A stretch of 20,151 nucleotides of DNA from assembly GCA_037176905.1 (NCBI GenBank), contig JBBBWG010011879.1:1-20151 (forward strand), given 5' to 3'. A program made the position numbers and the translations under genes. Every line of letters begins with the position of its first letter. The first letter of the stretch is position 1. The DNA comes from Azolla pinnata. Taxonomy: Eukaryota > Streptophyta > Polypodiopsida > Salviniales > Salviniaceae. Positions 9,069 to 19,279 of the stretch are shown in pieces. Under the pieces are notes generated by a model, which made no database searches, was not told the DNA's origin, and saw nothing but the letters and a program-made list of their open reading frames with translations.

Positions 9069-9535
9069 TCAAACTATAATCCTGCAATGTCACCAACCTA
9101 ATGACTGCATTTCCGATGTGTTTTGTGGTGAATGTATATATCCCGCCAGCTTGGTTTTTTATTATTGTTTCTATAAATTGCAATTCCCTACTTGTAAACC
9201 GATAACATTTGGTTTTCAAATAGACAGTGTTTCTTTCTTTAGTTTACAAGTATTCCTAGTCATCCCACTCTGCTACCAATTATATCATTAGGGCTGCTGG
9301 ATTAATCTTGAGGTCTTAATCCATCTCCTTTTCGAACTATATAGGCTCCGGCATCTTGATTCAGCAAGGTTGCAACATATGCTCATAGTACTATTGCCTT
9401 AGTTAATAACATTCAAGATCTCTAGAAATATACTTATCTCTAATTAAACCCGTCTACGTCTACCTGCATAGTATGAAGCGTCGGAATATGCACATACTGG
9501 TACATTGTTCTACAAAAATCCATGTTTGTACATAC
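9069..9535. other. 3' flank of gene A
   Basis: AT-rich, non-coding, and matched in reverse by 11716-12141 with many small differences. It should include the 3' untranslated region and polyadenylation site. No perfect AATAAA was identified, which is common in plants. Confidence 0.55.
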
Positions 9536-9606
9536 TTATTGTGTCATATACATGTATGGGGCATAAACTGTAACTACCTTGATATCTATTGCCTTTTCGT
9601 AAGCCT

Positions 9607-9675
9607 GTGTTTGTTATCAAGCGTGATTAACAGGTGAAAATACATATCCAATAACAAGTTGAAGCGAATTATTGT
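9607..9675 (+). repeat. degenerate copy of the 5'-flank motif (ttatcaagcttgaatg...)
   Basis: The sequence tgtttgttatcaagcgtgat, followed by ggtgaaaatacatat and gaattattgta, parallels 1984-2045 (tttgttatcaagcttgaatg, cttgaacatacatatgat, caattattgta). The spacer therefore contains a decayed piece of the same upstream flank found outside genes A and B. This suggests a third gene copy once stood here with its own flank. Confidence 0.45.
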
Positions 9676-9783
9676 AAATCATTGTCTAATTATGATTATC
9701 AATATTGCGCCAACGTTGTTAAGCAGCTGGATCCGACATTTGCTCTGACGATAGCACTTGTTTTACTTTGACTATTATTAGAG

Positions 9784-10029
9784 GCAAGGCATTATTTTTA
9801 TAGAGGTGACAATGGCATTGGTGATAATTACAGTGCCTCAGCGGTGTGGAAAGTGGCGGAGATCGCCATGGCATGTGCCCAGAACGAGGGGTGGAAACTG
9901 CCGAGCATGGTTGAAGTTCGCAATGAACTTACTGAAGCCCTGAGATTGGAGATGAGCTACGATAGCCAATATACAACTGTAGTTACAGAAGAACAACTCC
10001 TTCCCACTGGTGATCTTTACAATAGATGA
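9784..10029 (+). pseudogene. isolated last exon of a receptor kinase (exon 15-like)
   Basis: The stretch translates openly from the exon 15 acceptor position to a TGA (82 codons). It contains [20 protein letters not shown] and LTEALRLEMSYD, matching kinase subdomain XI and the C-tail of genes A and B ([16 protein letters not shown]). The C-tail differs and is shorter. A little intron-14-like sequence precedes it, but no exons 1-14 stand upstream in the right order. It is a remnant of a third gene copy; the frame is intact, so the loss may be recent or the exon may be captured by another transcript. Confidence 0.75.
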
Positions 10030-10400
10030 ATACTAAGCTGGATCCAAAACATTCCCAATGTGTTGAGGATGCATATTATTAACTCATGGAAATATACTTA
10101 ACCTGCATTAATACCAACCCCATCGAGGATCAGTCCGTATACTCCTTGTGACATTTGAAAACCAGCATTAATTCTTTGGCGGTTCCAGTAATTAGTGCTA
10201 TTATCTCAAGCAGCATTATCAATCATGTTAATTGTTAATTTCTGGCACCCTAGGTGGCATGTCAAGCTGCTGCATTGTTCATGGCTAGATTAATAATATG
10301 TTCTGTCGATGGACAAGTAGAAGATTCTATGTTTGCACTTCGACTGAGCTCATGATATTAGATGATTGTATACCACCACCCACTAATCCGATTATTTTCA
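10030..10400. other. spacer between kinase relics, no gene seen
   Basis: AT-rich sequence between the isolated last exon and the exon 11 relic. No coding frame, repeat or transposon end was recognised. Confidence 0.4.
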
Positions 10401-10409
10401 AAGATATAG

Positions 10410-10560
10410 GTGACTATCTTATCACGTGTACATTATAAGAATCTTGTGCGATTGTTGGGCTACTGCAACGAGCTGGAAAATCATGTTTGAATATATGTCG
10501 AATGGATCAGCTTCTGAATATGGATCTTCTCTACTCAGCAAGTGATCTTCTAATCATAAC
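10410..10560 (+). pseudogene. isolated broken kinase exon 11
   Basis: After an intact acceptor (gatatag) the frame reads [20 protein letters not shown], the start of exon 11 in genes A and B. A net 5-nt deletion just after this shifts the frame into a TGA at 10488. The later bases still resemble the rest of the exon (gaatatatgtcgaatggatc) and the degraded donor region. It precedes an exon-10-like piece, so it cannot belong to the same collinear gene as the next relic. Confidence 0.75.
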
Positions 10561-10643
10561 CCTTGCTAATAAAAGTATATGAAGTTCATACATCTCTATA
10601 AACTTCATCCATTTTCTGTTTTTAATGAAATTATCTTTTCGTT

Positions 10644-10704
10644 AGTGCCTCCCAGGCCTTCACGTATGGTTGAAGCTGTCAGTGCCTCCCAGGCCTTCAC
10701 GTAT
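10644..10704 (+). repeat. 37-bp tandem duplication at the start of relic exon 10
   Basis: The 24-bp block opening agtgcctcccaggccttcac starts at 10644 and again at 10681. The 37-bp period puts the first copy out of frame with the kinase. Genes A and B have a single copy (atacctctcaggccttcac in A). The event removed or obscured the normal exon 10 acceptor. Confidence 0.7.
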
Positions 10705-11705
10705 CAAGACATTGTTGCAGCCACTGGTAATTTCTCAAGGGGTGGGTTTGGGACCGTGTACAAGGGAACTCTTAAAAATGGAACAACTGTCAAAGTACTG
10801 TCGGATGCATCCCAACGAAGTGCACAGAAATTTCTCACCAAGGTACTGATCAATATTATTATGGTTTATTATAGTGCTGCTCCCGAATTATCCAGATTCT
10901 AAACTCACCTAATTAATGATTTTCTTCTCAAGCGAGATGTAAACCATATGTAATAAATCAAATGAGCCGGTGATTTTGTTTTCCCAAGAATATCTGATCT
11001 TCTACTTCTTGATTCAAGCATTTATCAGGTGAATACCTCCATATATCATCGGGTAATCCGATTTTTAAATACAGATGAGTATCCTATCACGAGTACATCA
11101 TAAGAATCTCCTGCAATTGCTGGGCTACTGCAATGAGCAAAAGTTGATTCTCGTGTATGAATATATGCCGAAGGGATCGCTATATTCTGATCATTGTCTA
11201 TTCAGAAAGATTCTAATTACATTATCGTCAGAAAACCAGATATTATATCAAGTTCATATTCATATGATTGTACTCTGAGTTAGCCTTAATTTATTTCTTT
11301 GAAATTTTGACAAGAAGATGATTCATCTTTAGCGCCAACTCCGTAATTTGACTTGGATTGAACGATTAGAAATCATGCTGGATGCTGCACGAGCTGGTGA
11401 TGACTGATTATCATAGCTATGAATTATACCTTTATAATACAGTCAATAGTTCTATCAGCCAATAAATAATCTAGATATTGGATATTGAAATTACCTGGTT
11501 TTTTAGGCCTTGCATATTTACATGGGAATTGCGAGCCAAGAATCACTCACATGGATGTCAAGAGCAGTAACATTTTACTGAATAGGGCCTTCGAGGGCAA
11601 AGTGTCTGATTTCGGAATATCAAGGCGAAATTCCAGCACCGATGGAGATGATGCTCAACGTGTAACAGTGACCCTAGTGGCTAGTCAAGGATACACTGAT
11701 CCAGA
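10665..11705 (+). pseudogene. truncated receptor-kinase pseudogene, exons 10-13
   Basis: Four kinase exons lie in the correct order. Exon 10 (to 10842) has lost four codons before the glycine loop and three before the catalytic Lys, and its terminal Glu (alpha-C Glu752 in gene A) has become Lys. Exon 11 (11075-11204) has an altered donor, GA instead of GT. Exon 12 (from about 11315) carries an in-frame TAA at 11344 and a disrupted donor. Exon 13 (11507-11705) is open and encodes [13 protein letters not shown] and SDFGIS. Everything after exon 13 is missing: the inner edge of the right arm begins about 10 bp later. It cannot make a working kinase. Exon 13 shares the HMD motif with genes A and B. 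Confidence 0.85.
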
Positions 11706-11715
11706 GTGTACGACT

Positions 11716-12141
11716 GGTATGTGCAAACATGGATTTTCGTAGAACAATGTACTGGTATGTGCATAGTCCGACGCTTGATAATGATGCAGGTAGACGAAGA
11801 CGAGTTTTAGGGATAAGTGTATTAGAAGAGATCTTGAATGTTATTAACTAGGGCAACAGTACTATCAACATATGTAGCAACCTTGCTGAATCAAGATGCC
11901 CGAGCCTAAATAGTTCCCCGAGGAGCTGGATTAGGGCCTCACGACTAATCCAGCACTCCTAGTGATATATTAATTAGTAGCAGAATCAGATAAAGTGATA
12001 TAATTAGTAAACTAAAGAAAGAAACGCAGTGTATTTGAAAATCAGCAGTTGTCGTTTTACAATTATGCAGGTACAACTTATAGAAACAATAAGAAAAACA
12101 AGCAGTAATCAGATTGGTGACATTGCAGGATTATAACTTGA
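11716..12141. other. 3' flank of gene B
   Basis: Non-coding counterpart of the gene A 3' flank. The 13-mer actggtatgtgca occurs at 11713 and again about 40 bp later, so the inner breakpoint may carry a small local duplication. With gene A downstream on the other strand, this is part of the convergent intergenic region. Confidence 0.5.
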
Positions 12142-15100
12142 TCATCTAAGGTAGACTTGATCAGGGATGGGAAGCTGTTCGACCTTTGTGTCTCTTGTGC
12201 TTGCATATAAGGTGGTGGTATTGTAGCGCGCCATCTCCAGTCTCAGCGCTTCTCTAAGTTCATTACGAACTTCATCCATGGTCGGCCGTTTCCAGCCCTC
12301 ATTCTGGGCACATGCTATGGTGATCTCGGCCACTCTCCACACGGCTGATTCACTGTAATCACCAATGCCGTCGAAGAGAATTCTCTCTATAACACCTCGT
12401 TCATAATGATCTCTTGCCTATAATCAGGTCAATTAGTTCAGCTTCAGAAAATTTAACGGATCACATCATAGTTAATAGTCGATAAGAATCATAATTATAT
12501 GACAGATGTTCAACAGCCTATTGATCAGAATTACCCATTCCACAATGTGGATGACTTCAACATTTGAATATTCCGGGTCTTTAAGAAACGGTTGTCGGCC
12601 GCTCATGACCTCCAAGAGAACGACCCCAAAGCTATATACATCAACCCTCTCTGACCATTCCAATGTGGTTGCAAACCTGGATATTTTAACATTAATATGC
12701 TATGGGTCAATACCAATCGCATTAGAAGGACGTATTACATGATCTTAATAAATGATTAAGCCATCATTAGACGTGCTGCAGTTGCATACATCTGTAACAA
12801 TCGTTAATTAGCTCATGTTGGAAACAAAATTTAATCTTGATCAATTTTTGCTCAATTATTTTCTCGATTTTATTGTAATTTACAAAATATTTCAATTCAC
12901 ATTTCATGTATATATTGCAGCTCGATAACAAGATTGCTTACTCCGGATCCGTGTATCCTCGACTGGCCACCAGGGTCATTGTTAGACGTTGAGCACCATC
13001 AGCGCCAAAATTTTGCCTCGATATTCCAAAATCGGACACTTTGCCCTCCAATGTCTTAGTGAGTAAAATGTTGCTGCTCTTGACATCCATGTGAATGATT
13101 CTCGGTTCACAGCTCCCATGCATGTATGCAAGGCCTAAAACCAGGCAATTTTATTATGCAATTAAATACCAATTATATTTACTGGATAACACTATCAATA
13201 GCTATGATCGGCCATCACCTCGCGCAGCATCCAGCATGATCTGTAATCGTTGAATCCAAGTCAAAGGAGTTTCAGGTGCTAACGATGAATTATCTTCTTG
13301 TCAAAATTTAAAAGAAATAAATAATCATATAATATCTGGTCTCCTGTAGACGATTGTGGTGATGTGATCATTAGAAGTCTTACTGAATAGACAATCATAT
13401 AGTGATCCATTCGGCATATATTCGTACACGAGAATCAACTTTTTCTTGTTGCAGTAGCCCAGCAATCGCACGAGATTCTTATGATGCACTCGTGATAGGA
13501 TAGTCACCTATATTTATAAATGTGATTGGTTATGAATGAAAGGATCCTCAACAAATATTGGGTGTACAATGACGTGAACCTTACAGGTCGGAAAAATAGT
13601 TATGAATGACGTGAACCCTAAACCCACATGAGTATGTACTGAGAAATCTTTCAGAATTTGGATTCAGGAGCACTATGATAAACCATAGTATTGATCATTA
13701 CCTCAGTGAGGAATTGTTGTGCACTTTGTTGAGATGCATCCGACAGTACTTTGACAGCAACGTCAGTCGTACCATTTTTAAGAGTTCCCTTGTACACAGT
13801 CCCAAATCCACCTCTGCCGAGGATCGTTGAGAAGTTATCAGTGGCTGCCACAATGTCCTCATAAGTGAAGGCCTGAGAGGCATTGGCAGCTTCAACCATT
13901 CTTGTGTTGCTCAAAACTGCATAAAAACTTAGATCCTCAGCCTCTACCAATGTTGGAAAATTAATGTTATAAATGACAATTTATCTATAACACCGCATTA
14001 TTAAACCTAATATTCAAAAGGCTTCTCCTAAATTTCGTTCTTACCCTGCTGAGATGCATAAGGATGCACTGATTCATTCTTGTTGGAAGAAGTTATAAGA
14101 GTTGGATTATGCTTGATCCATTTCTTGCGTATAATACAAGTAATTAGTATGGAGATCCCAAGACAAACAACAGCTGCCCCGACAGCTGTCACAACAATCA
14201 AGGGAAGCTTTGATGGAGATGGTGTATAAGTTGCGGCGCACGTCGCGTTACTCGAGAGGCACAGAAAAGGATTCCCATCATACCTGTATTACACAGACAC
14301 AGACATGTTACTAATGCATGCAACTAAATATCTTAGATCTCCGGATTGGATCAAATAAATCTTGAGCATATTATGTTACATTTCTGGCTGTTTAATAGAT
14401 GGTAGCTATCATTTTCCTGTACCACTTGTTTGTAGCTATCATTGTTTTTTGTACTTTGGATGATTGGATACACATCACACTGTTGTATCTTTTGTCTAAT
14501 GGGCCAATTTTGGTCTTACAAGACATCCATATATCTTTCATTCTTTCTTTCTTTCTGCACTCTTATGTCGTAATTAGAGATGAGTATTGAGTAATAATGA
14601 CTAGTCACCTGAGATCAAGCTGCCCTTTCCTGGCATTCTGTTGCAGTGACTTTGGAATCTCCCCACTAAAGTTGTTGTTCCGTAAATCTCTTTGGAAATC
14701 GATGATTAAAAACCAAGTAATTACATTAATGTGAATGCACTTGACATGCAGTTCTTAATATCCCTACTAATTATATGTTCTTTTCTTGCTATAATTAGAA
14801 AACAAAGCGTAAATGTAGTAGGCTTATTAAGTACGAGATAATGTGATCTATGAAATCTCAGAATCTCGCTCACAAGTAGGTCAATCTTGTCAATTGTCCA
14901 AGCGAGTCGGGGATGGATCCATTCAGCTTATTATTGCTCAAATTCCTGAGAAGAAAACATATTATAATGTGACCCGTGGGAAGAAAAATTTTCATATATT
15001 TGGGGTTCTACCCATGAATAAGATCATTTCAAGTGGGGGATCATGAATCGTGCTGCATGCAGACTAATATTTTTTATGTAGATTTCTTCAACACTTTTCA

Positions 15101-17370
15101 AGGGTGCTCATAGAATTAATTGAAAGCATATATGATACAGATATATGAATATACTGGTGATTTATATTGCATTACTAACAGGAATTGGAGATTCAGCAAA
15201 TTGCTTAGGTCAGTTGGAAGAGACCCTTCCAATGCATTGCCATCAAAGGAGCTGCAAATTTGATTACAAATTCCAAAGCTCAATTGCTGGGATCGTGAAA
15301 TATAACTTTGAAGGATGGATCGAATGAATCCGCCCCATTCACCGATCAGTACAACTGAAGGAATAACATATAAGGATGATTTATTCCGTAAATCACTCAC
15401 ATTCGTACAAGCTGATCGAGATTGGTGATGCTAGGCGGAACGTTTCCACTTAGGTTTGAGTTGGACAAGGATCTGTGACCACATGCGAAGAAGAAGATCA
15501 ATTTCTGGCGATATTATTGTAAGATGCCATTGTGAGCAGACGTAGTAACTCACATGGAAAGCACTCTGGTGGGGACAATGTCTTGGCCAGTACAGTTGAG
15601 CCAGGGATATGGGTATGCCACCGGCAAGCATGGATCACCTGTAAATCTGGCCAACTGATCGGAGAAGGTGCTCTTAATAGCTTGAATCCCCGCAACTGCG
15701 GTTGAATCAAACAGCAGAGGATCAGCAAACATATTGTGATGGTGTTGTAATTTAAGAACAACCGCCATGGGAAAGATTTCAACTAAAATTAGGTGCATGG
15801 AATACGATAGCATCAACCAACCGTCGGCGGGGAAGGTGGGCGGAGCCATGGGATCGTCGAGGAGCTGGAGGATCTCGGCGGCCGCGATGAATGGGGGGAA
15901 CACCGACGTCGCTGTGGCTGTTCCATTGATGATGATGGAAGTGTAGGGTCCTTGAGCGCTGTCATTTGAAATCTCGTAGGCAGTGTTCGGACCCACCTCT
16001 TTGTAGACATCGACGGCGCTTCTGAAGCTCTCCCCATTGATGGTGATGTCGAAGACCCGCTGGCCCGAAGCAGTGACGTTCGAGTCTACCTCCGCAAAGA
16101 AGAGCGCCACGCAATACCTGTGCGAGGGCCCAGCTGCTGGCCGGGTTGGGGTTGACTCATAATCAGGAAAGTCTCCGTCAGTGCTTGCAATATAACCGCT
16201 GTCTTCATCAGTGCCTGTGTCCACCTCATAGTACCAGCCCGCGTTCGAGGCAACGCCGTAGTAGGCTTGCAAAATGGAAGCGGGCGCAAAATCGCTGCGT
16301 CCCACATTCCATATTTCTCCAGTTATAGAGTTCGAAGTGCCGCCATAACTGTCCGATATCACCCACAATCTGTCGAGCGTGTCATTGGGATACCTGGTGC
16401 AGGTAGCTTAGTTGATCGAATTGTTCTATGCCTGCGAATGCGGGAACATATCGTGATAATTATAATTTGGCACGATGTAGTCACCATGATAGTTACCTGG
16501 TGATGGAAGGCGGATTATATGGAGTTAAACCAGGCCCGAAATTGTTTCGGGCAACTCGTCGGAGAGCGGTGTTTGTCTTGTTCAGCACTGCAACCGACGT
16601 GAGATTGCCGGGCAGCGGCCGCAGCTCGAGGCCGGTAATGAATGGGGCGTCACTGGTGCCGCCGTCAGAATCAGCGGCCGAGAAGCACACGGAGATGGAC
16701 GTGCTGCCGCGCTGTGCACGCACGTACATCTCCTCCGTCAACGGAGAGTTCTGGGGCAGGGTTACGTTGATCAGTGCCCCTGCGTACGAGTCCACGATCA
16801 TGCGGAACATGATGGCCTCCGGCGCACGTGTGTTGTACAAGGAAGCCGTCTGGTACTGGCCGTACCAGAACGTGGCTCGGATGAGGTAGAACTGCTCCCC
16901 GATGGCCGGCAATGCATAGCAGAACTTTGTTGCATTACTTGCATTGGATAGTTCAGGGGGGAAGTAGCGCAGCGTCTGGTACTTCTCATCTTCCCCGTCG
17001 CCAACCATGTCATAATCCGGTTGGGGGACGATCGCCGTCTTGGACCATCCCCCGATGTCGGGCCAGATCACTCCGTCGGGCACCCATTCGATCCCCGACA
17101 CATCCGTGTAGTTGCTCGTCCTCGACGATCCGCAGTCGATGCTTAAGAACCCTATGAATGATTCCGACATGGAGCCTTAGTTATTGAATTAAATACGTGG
17201 AACTGTTGATCACTCATCGTAGTTTAGAGAGGCGTATAAGATTGCCGTATATGGCAAGGAATTTCATTACCAGGAGGCGATTGAGCGGTGGCGGCTGAGA
17301 GATCATGGTGGATCAACAGAATGTTAAGTAGCGCAAAACAGCATCCTGCTGGATTGATCAGGAACAACAT
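12142..17370 (-). CDS. gene B: malectin-like LRR receptor kinase (LRR-I type), 15 exons, 1019 aa
   Basis: This is the inverted paralogue of gene A with the same architecture. Exons in transcript order: 17370-17271, 17151-16497, 16393-15822, 15695-15554, 15472-15401, 15251-15180, 14945-14874, 14689-14609, 14283-14045, 13943-13702, 13507-13384, 13296-13219, 13134-12942, 12676-12535, 12417-12142. Phase is continuous to the TGA, and every intron is GT-AG. The signal peptide opens [19 protein letters not shown]. Next come GFLSIDCG, the malectin-like region, GDPC, LRR exons of 72, 72 and 72 nt, and a membrane segment at about 615-640. In the kinase the glycine loop is GRGGFGTV, with Lys733, HMD (Asp833) and DFG at 851. 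Against A, the first ~100 residues of exon 3 are strongly diverged, while exons 4-5 are nearly identical. The exon 9 donor is a consensus GTAAGA, whereas the exon 6 donor is GTTAGT (GTAAGT in A). It is probably a functional receptor; the splice model is by eye. Confidence 0.88.
14414..14553. other. extra ~140 bp in intron 8 of gene B
   Basis: Intron 8 is 325 nt here and 211 nt in gene A. The additional block lies between tagctatcatt (14403-14413, repeated at 14433) and ctgcactcttatgtcg, and ends in a short CTTT run. It has no clear terminal inverted repeat or target duplication. It could be a small insertion followed by slippage. Confidence 0.5.
15696..15821 (-). other. intron 3 of gene B: 126 nt, in frame, no stop (exitron-like)
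   Basis: Same donor (g|gttggt), acceptor (accgcag|tt) and length as in gene A, with three substitutions and no stop. Removal joins PTFPAD to [11 protein letters not shown]. Length and open frame are preserved in both paralogues. Confidence 0.65.
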
Positions 17371-19060
17371 CCTGCGGCAGCAGCACGAAAATTAACCTCT
17401 AAACGGTAGCACCCGGGAACCATAATATAATAGCGCCGCAATAACACACTCGCTGATTAGCAGGATGATGTTCCGCATCAGAAGCTGGTCGACGCAGGAT
17501 TCACTAATTGGATAGCTTGAAAAGATCGGTTTAAACTATCCTGCATCGGAATAGAGGCTGGCAAGCTCTGGCTGGCCCGTCGTTTGATTAGGAATACAAT
17601 CCTAATGCCGGCATCCTGAGTCACAGTGAATTCAGAATCGATTACAAATGGAAGTCATAATGCCGGCAATTTCTTCTTCTTCTCCAATTACACTAGACCA
17701 GACGGTTTTCTTCTTCTTCTTCTTCTTCAGCTGCTGCTGCTTTTCAGTCAGCGAGAGAAAGCTTCTAGCATTGGAGCTGATCGCCAGCCATTGCTACAAC
17801 GGATGGATAAGAGAGACGCTAGTCTTTGTACTACACATCCCAAAAGTTGTTGGTATTTTGTTTGTCTGACGGTTGGTTCAGAAGAAGCTCCTGATCTAGA
17901 AAACCCTTTTTGTAGCTGAAACCCGCAAAATCACCAACAAAACACGTGAATCATGCTATATGCATATATTATTCTATACAACAGAATCCAGCTGCCAAAA
18001 GTATGGGAAAGAGGTCAAGGGATTTCGTGAAAAGTCATGCTTTTGATATAAGATGCCAATTTCACTAGACTTTTGCCTCCACCAAGGACAGCTAACTTAT
18101 ATGCTCAATTCTTTGGACACAAATTCTTTTCAATCCAAGGCCGTGTTCGTTCTATTATGTACTCACGGGGCCTTGATGGTGGGGAACCTAGACAAGAGGG
18201 ACCGATGAATAGTCTGAAAATAATTCGAGTCATGGATCTCTCGCATAAGCCATATGTATAAGATCTGGCATAAGATTGCGAGAACGTCATCTATAGCTTT
18301 GTGCAGTTCCTTAACACGAAGCTTCACCCAAATTCAAGGCACACAATTCTATGTCCTTGAGCAGTACAGAGACATTGAATATTGTGGAACCATAGAGCCG
18401 TAGAGTAGCTGCATCTTCAAAGCAAGCGGTCGCCCCATGAGGCAAACAATACAACAAGGGGCTTACTAATGAAGGCTAAAGATCCAAAAATGCTGGAGCG
18501 CAAGGATCACGATTCAAAAGCAAAAGGGAAAATAAAGGAAAGATCAATCTCTTTCAATGCTTCTTGAATATGTTCTCTTTTACGGCTTGTTTTTCTCAAT
18601 AGTTTTTGCGATGACCACAAGATCCAATTATTGTCATGGACCGTGTTGGTCCTCAAAAGATTCAATTGGCTTATTTCAACGTTAGTACCCATTCCTGCCA
18701 TCGCCAGAATCAACGCATGTCTCGTTGATTTTCTTCTTCGTCGTAGATGATCACAAATCTAGTCTAGGGGATGGTTTGAAAGGTAAAGAGCAAAGAGACA
18801 TGGAACCGTATGGAACCATAGCACATGCCTGGACACAATGAGGATACAAGATATATAGATAGATGTAGGGTCGTTTGGAAGCCGATCAATGGTCGGTCTT
18901 TTGGATGAAGATCATATCATGGTCCATGATACAATAATTGGCCGATCATATGTATGTTCACTTGTCATTCAAGCTTGATAACAAACAGACATGATCATGG
19001 ATGTTCTATTGCATAAGAAGGTCTGGACTCAGACTCTTCAAATATTTTTTGGATTGATCT
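17371..19060. other. 5' flank of gene B, no convincing gene
   Basis: Mirror image of 1904-3693 with scattered substitutions and small indels. It includes one 40-bp GAA-linked unit (about 17670-17745) and short open frames at 18507-18713 (-) and 18043-18261 (+) that match those in the left arm. The minus-strand frame contains VHDNNWILWSSQKLLRKT, also present at 2280-2540. I recognise no family. The gene B promoter should lie just upstream (higher coordinates) of 17370. Confidence 0.5.
18043..18261 (+). pseudogene. right-arm copy of the faintly NB-LRR-like relic
   Basis: The frame runs from a region preceded by a stop to KPYV and a TAA. It contains FFSIQGRVRSIMYSRGLDGG and MNSLKIIRVMDLSHKP. 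It is the mirror of 2745-2954, though small indels put the upstream parts in different frames. Similarity to the start of NB-LRR leucine-rich repeats is suggestive only. Confidence 0.22.
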
Positions 19061-19215
19061 GCAGTTCACTATGACCCAAGAGCTCGATTATTATAAGCAA
19101 AGAACTTCTTAAACAGCCGGGGCCGAAAGCTCTTATACTCCGCATTACAATACTATTAGTCTTTCCAAGCTTATCAGATTACTGAATCCATCAGATCAGC
19201 TTTTAATGCATAACA

Positions 19216-19250
19216 CACTACAAGGTATAGGCAAGTTTACCGCGACTAGT
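19216..19250 (+). mobile_element. truncated CACTA terminus in the right arm
   Basis: The sequence CACTACAAGGTATAGGCAAG continues to about 19250. It aligns with the reversed right end of the left-arm element (CACTATAAGGTATTGGTGAG) over about 35 bp. It is preceded by ACA, the complement of the TGT target duplication, and by the same flank. This is therefore the same insertion, cut off 35 bp inside its end, rather than an independent one. Confidence 0.75.
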
Positions 19251-19279
19251 TATCAAGCTTGAATGGCAATTGAACATCG
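19251..19279 (+). repeat. fragment of 5'-flank motif next to the CACTA remnant
   Basis: The 20-mer ttatcaagcttgaatggcaa and the ttgaacat that follows repeat 1992-2019 (ttatcaagcttgaatgacac, ttgaacat). It lies in direct orientation relative to the left arm and inverted relative to the right-arm copy near 18955-18985. It begins where the CACTA remnant ends, so it probably marks a rearrangement join. Confidence 0.6.

Larger units (their letters stand above)
1587..9535 (+). repeat. left arm of a large inverted duplication
   Basis: This block is the reverse complement of about 11716-19250. In order it carries the CACTA right end, a 145-bp repeat, ~1.8 kb of 5' flank, gene A with all 15 exons, and ~470 bp of 3' flank. 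Collinearity holds exon by exon: 11 of 15 exons have identical length to gene B. Similarity is very high in exons 4-5 and introns 3-5 and lower in the upstream part of exon 3. The inner edge is near 9535, where the match to the right arm stops after catgtttgtacatac. Confidence 0.9.
11716..19250 (-). repeat. right arm of the large inverted duplication
   Basis: This is the reverse-complement counterpart of about 1587-9535, carrying gene B and its flanks. The inner edge is near 11716, just past relic exon 13. The outer edge is within a 35-bp CACTA remnant. Relative to the left arm it lacks ~250 bp in intron 2, most of the CACTA element, one 145-bp unit and one 40-bp unit, and has ~140 extra bp in intron 8. 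Confidence 0.9.

Noticed and set aside
13600-13640. Telomere-like accctaaaccc motif in intron 10 of gene B
   Set aside because: A single motif without tandem repetition; chance occurrence is likely.
14535-14556. CTTT microsatellite
   Set aside because: Only about four units in an intron; ordinary slippage.
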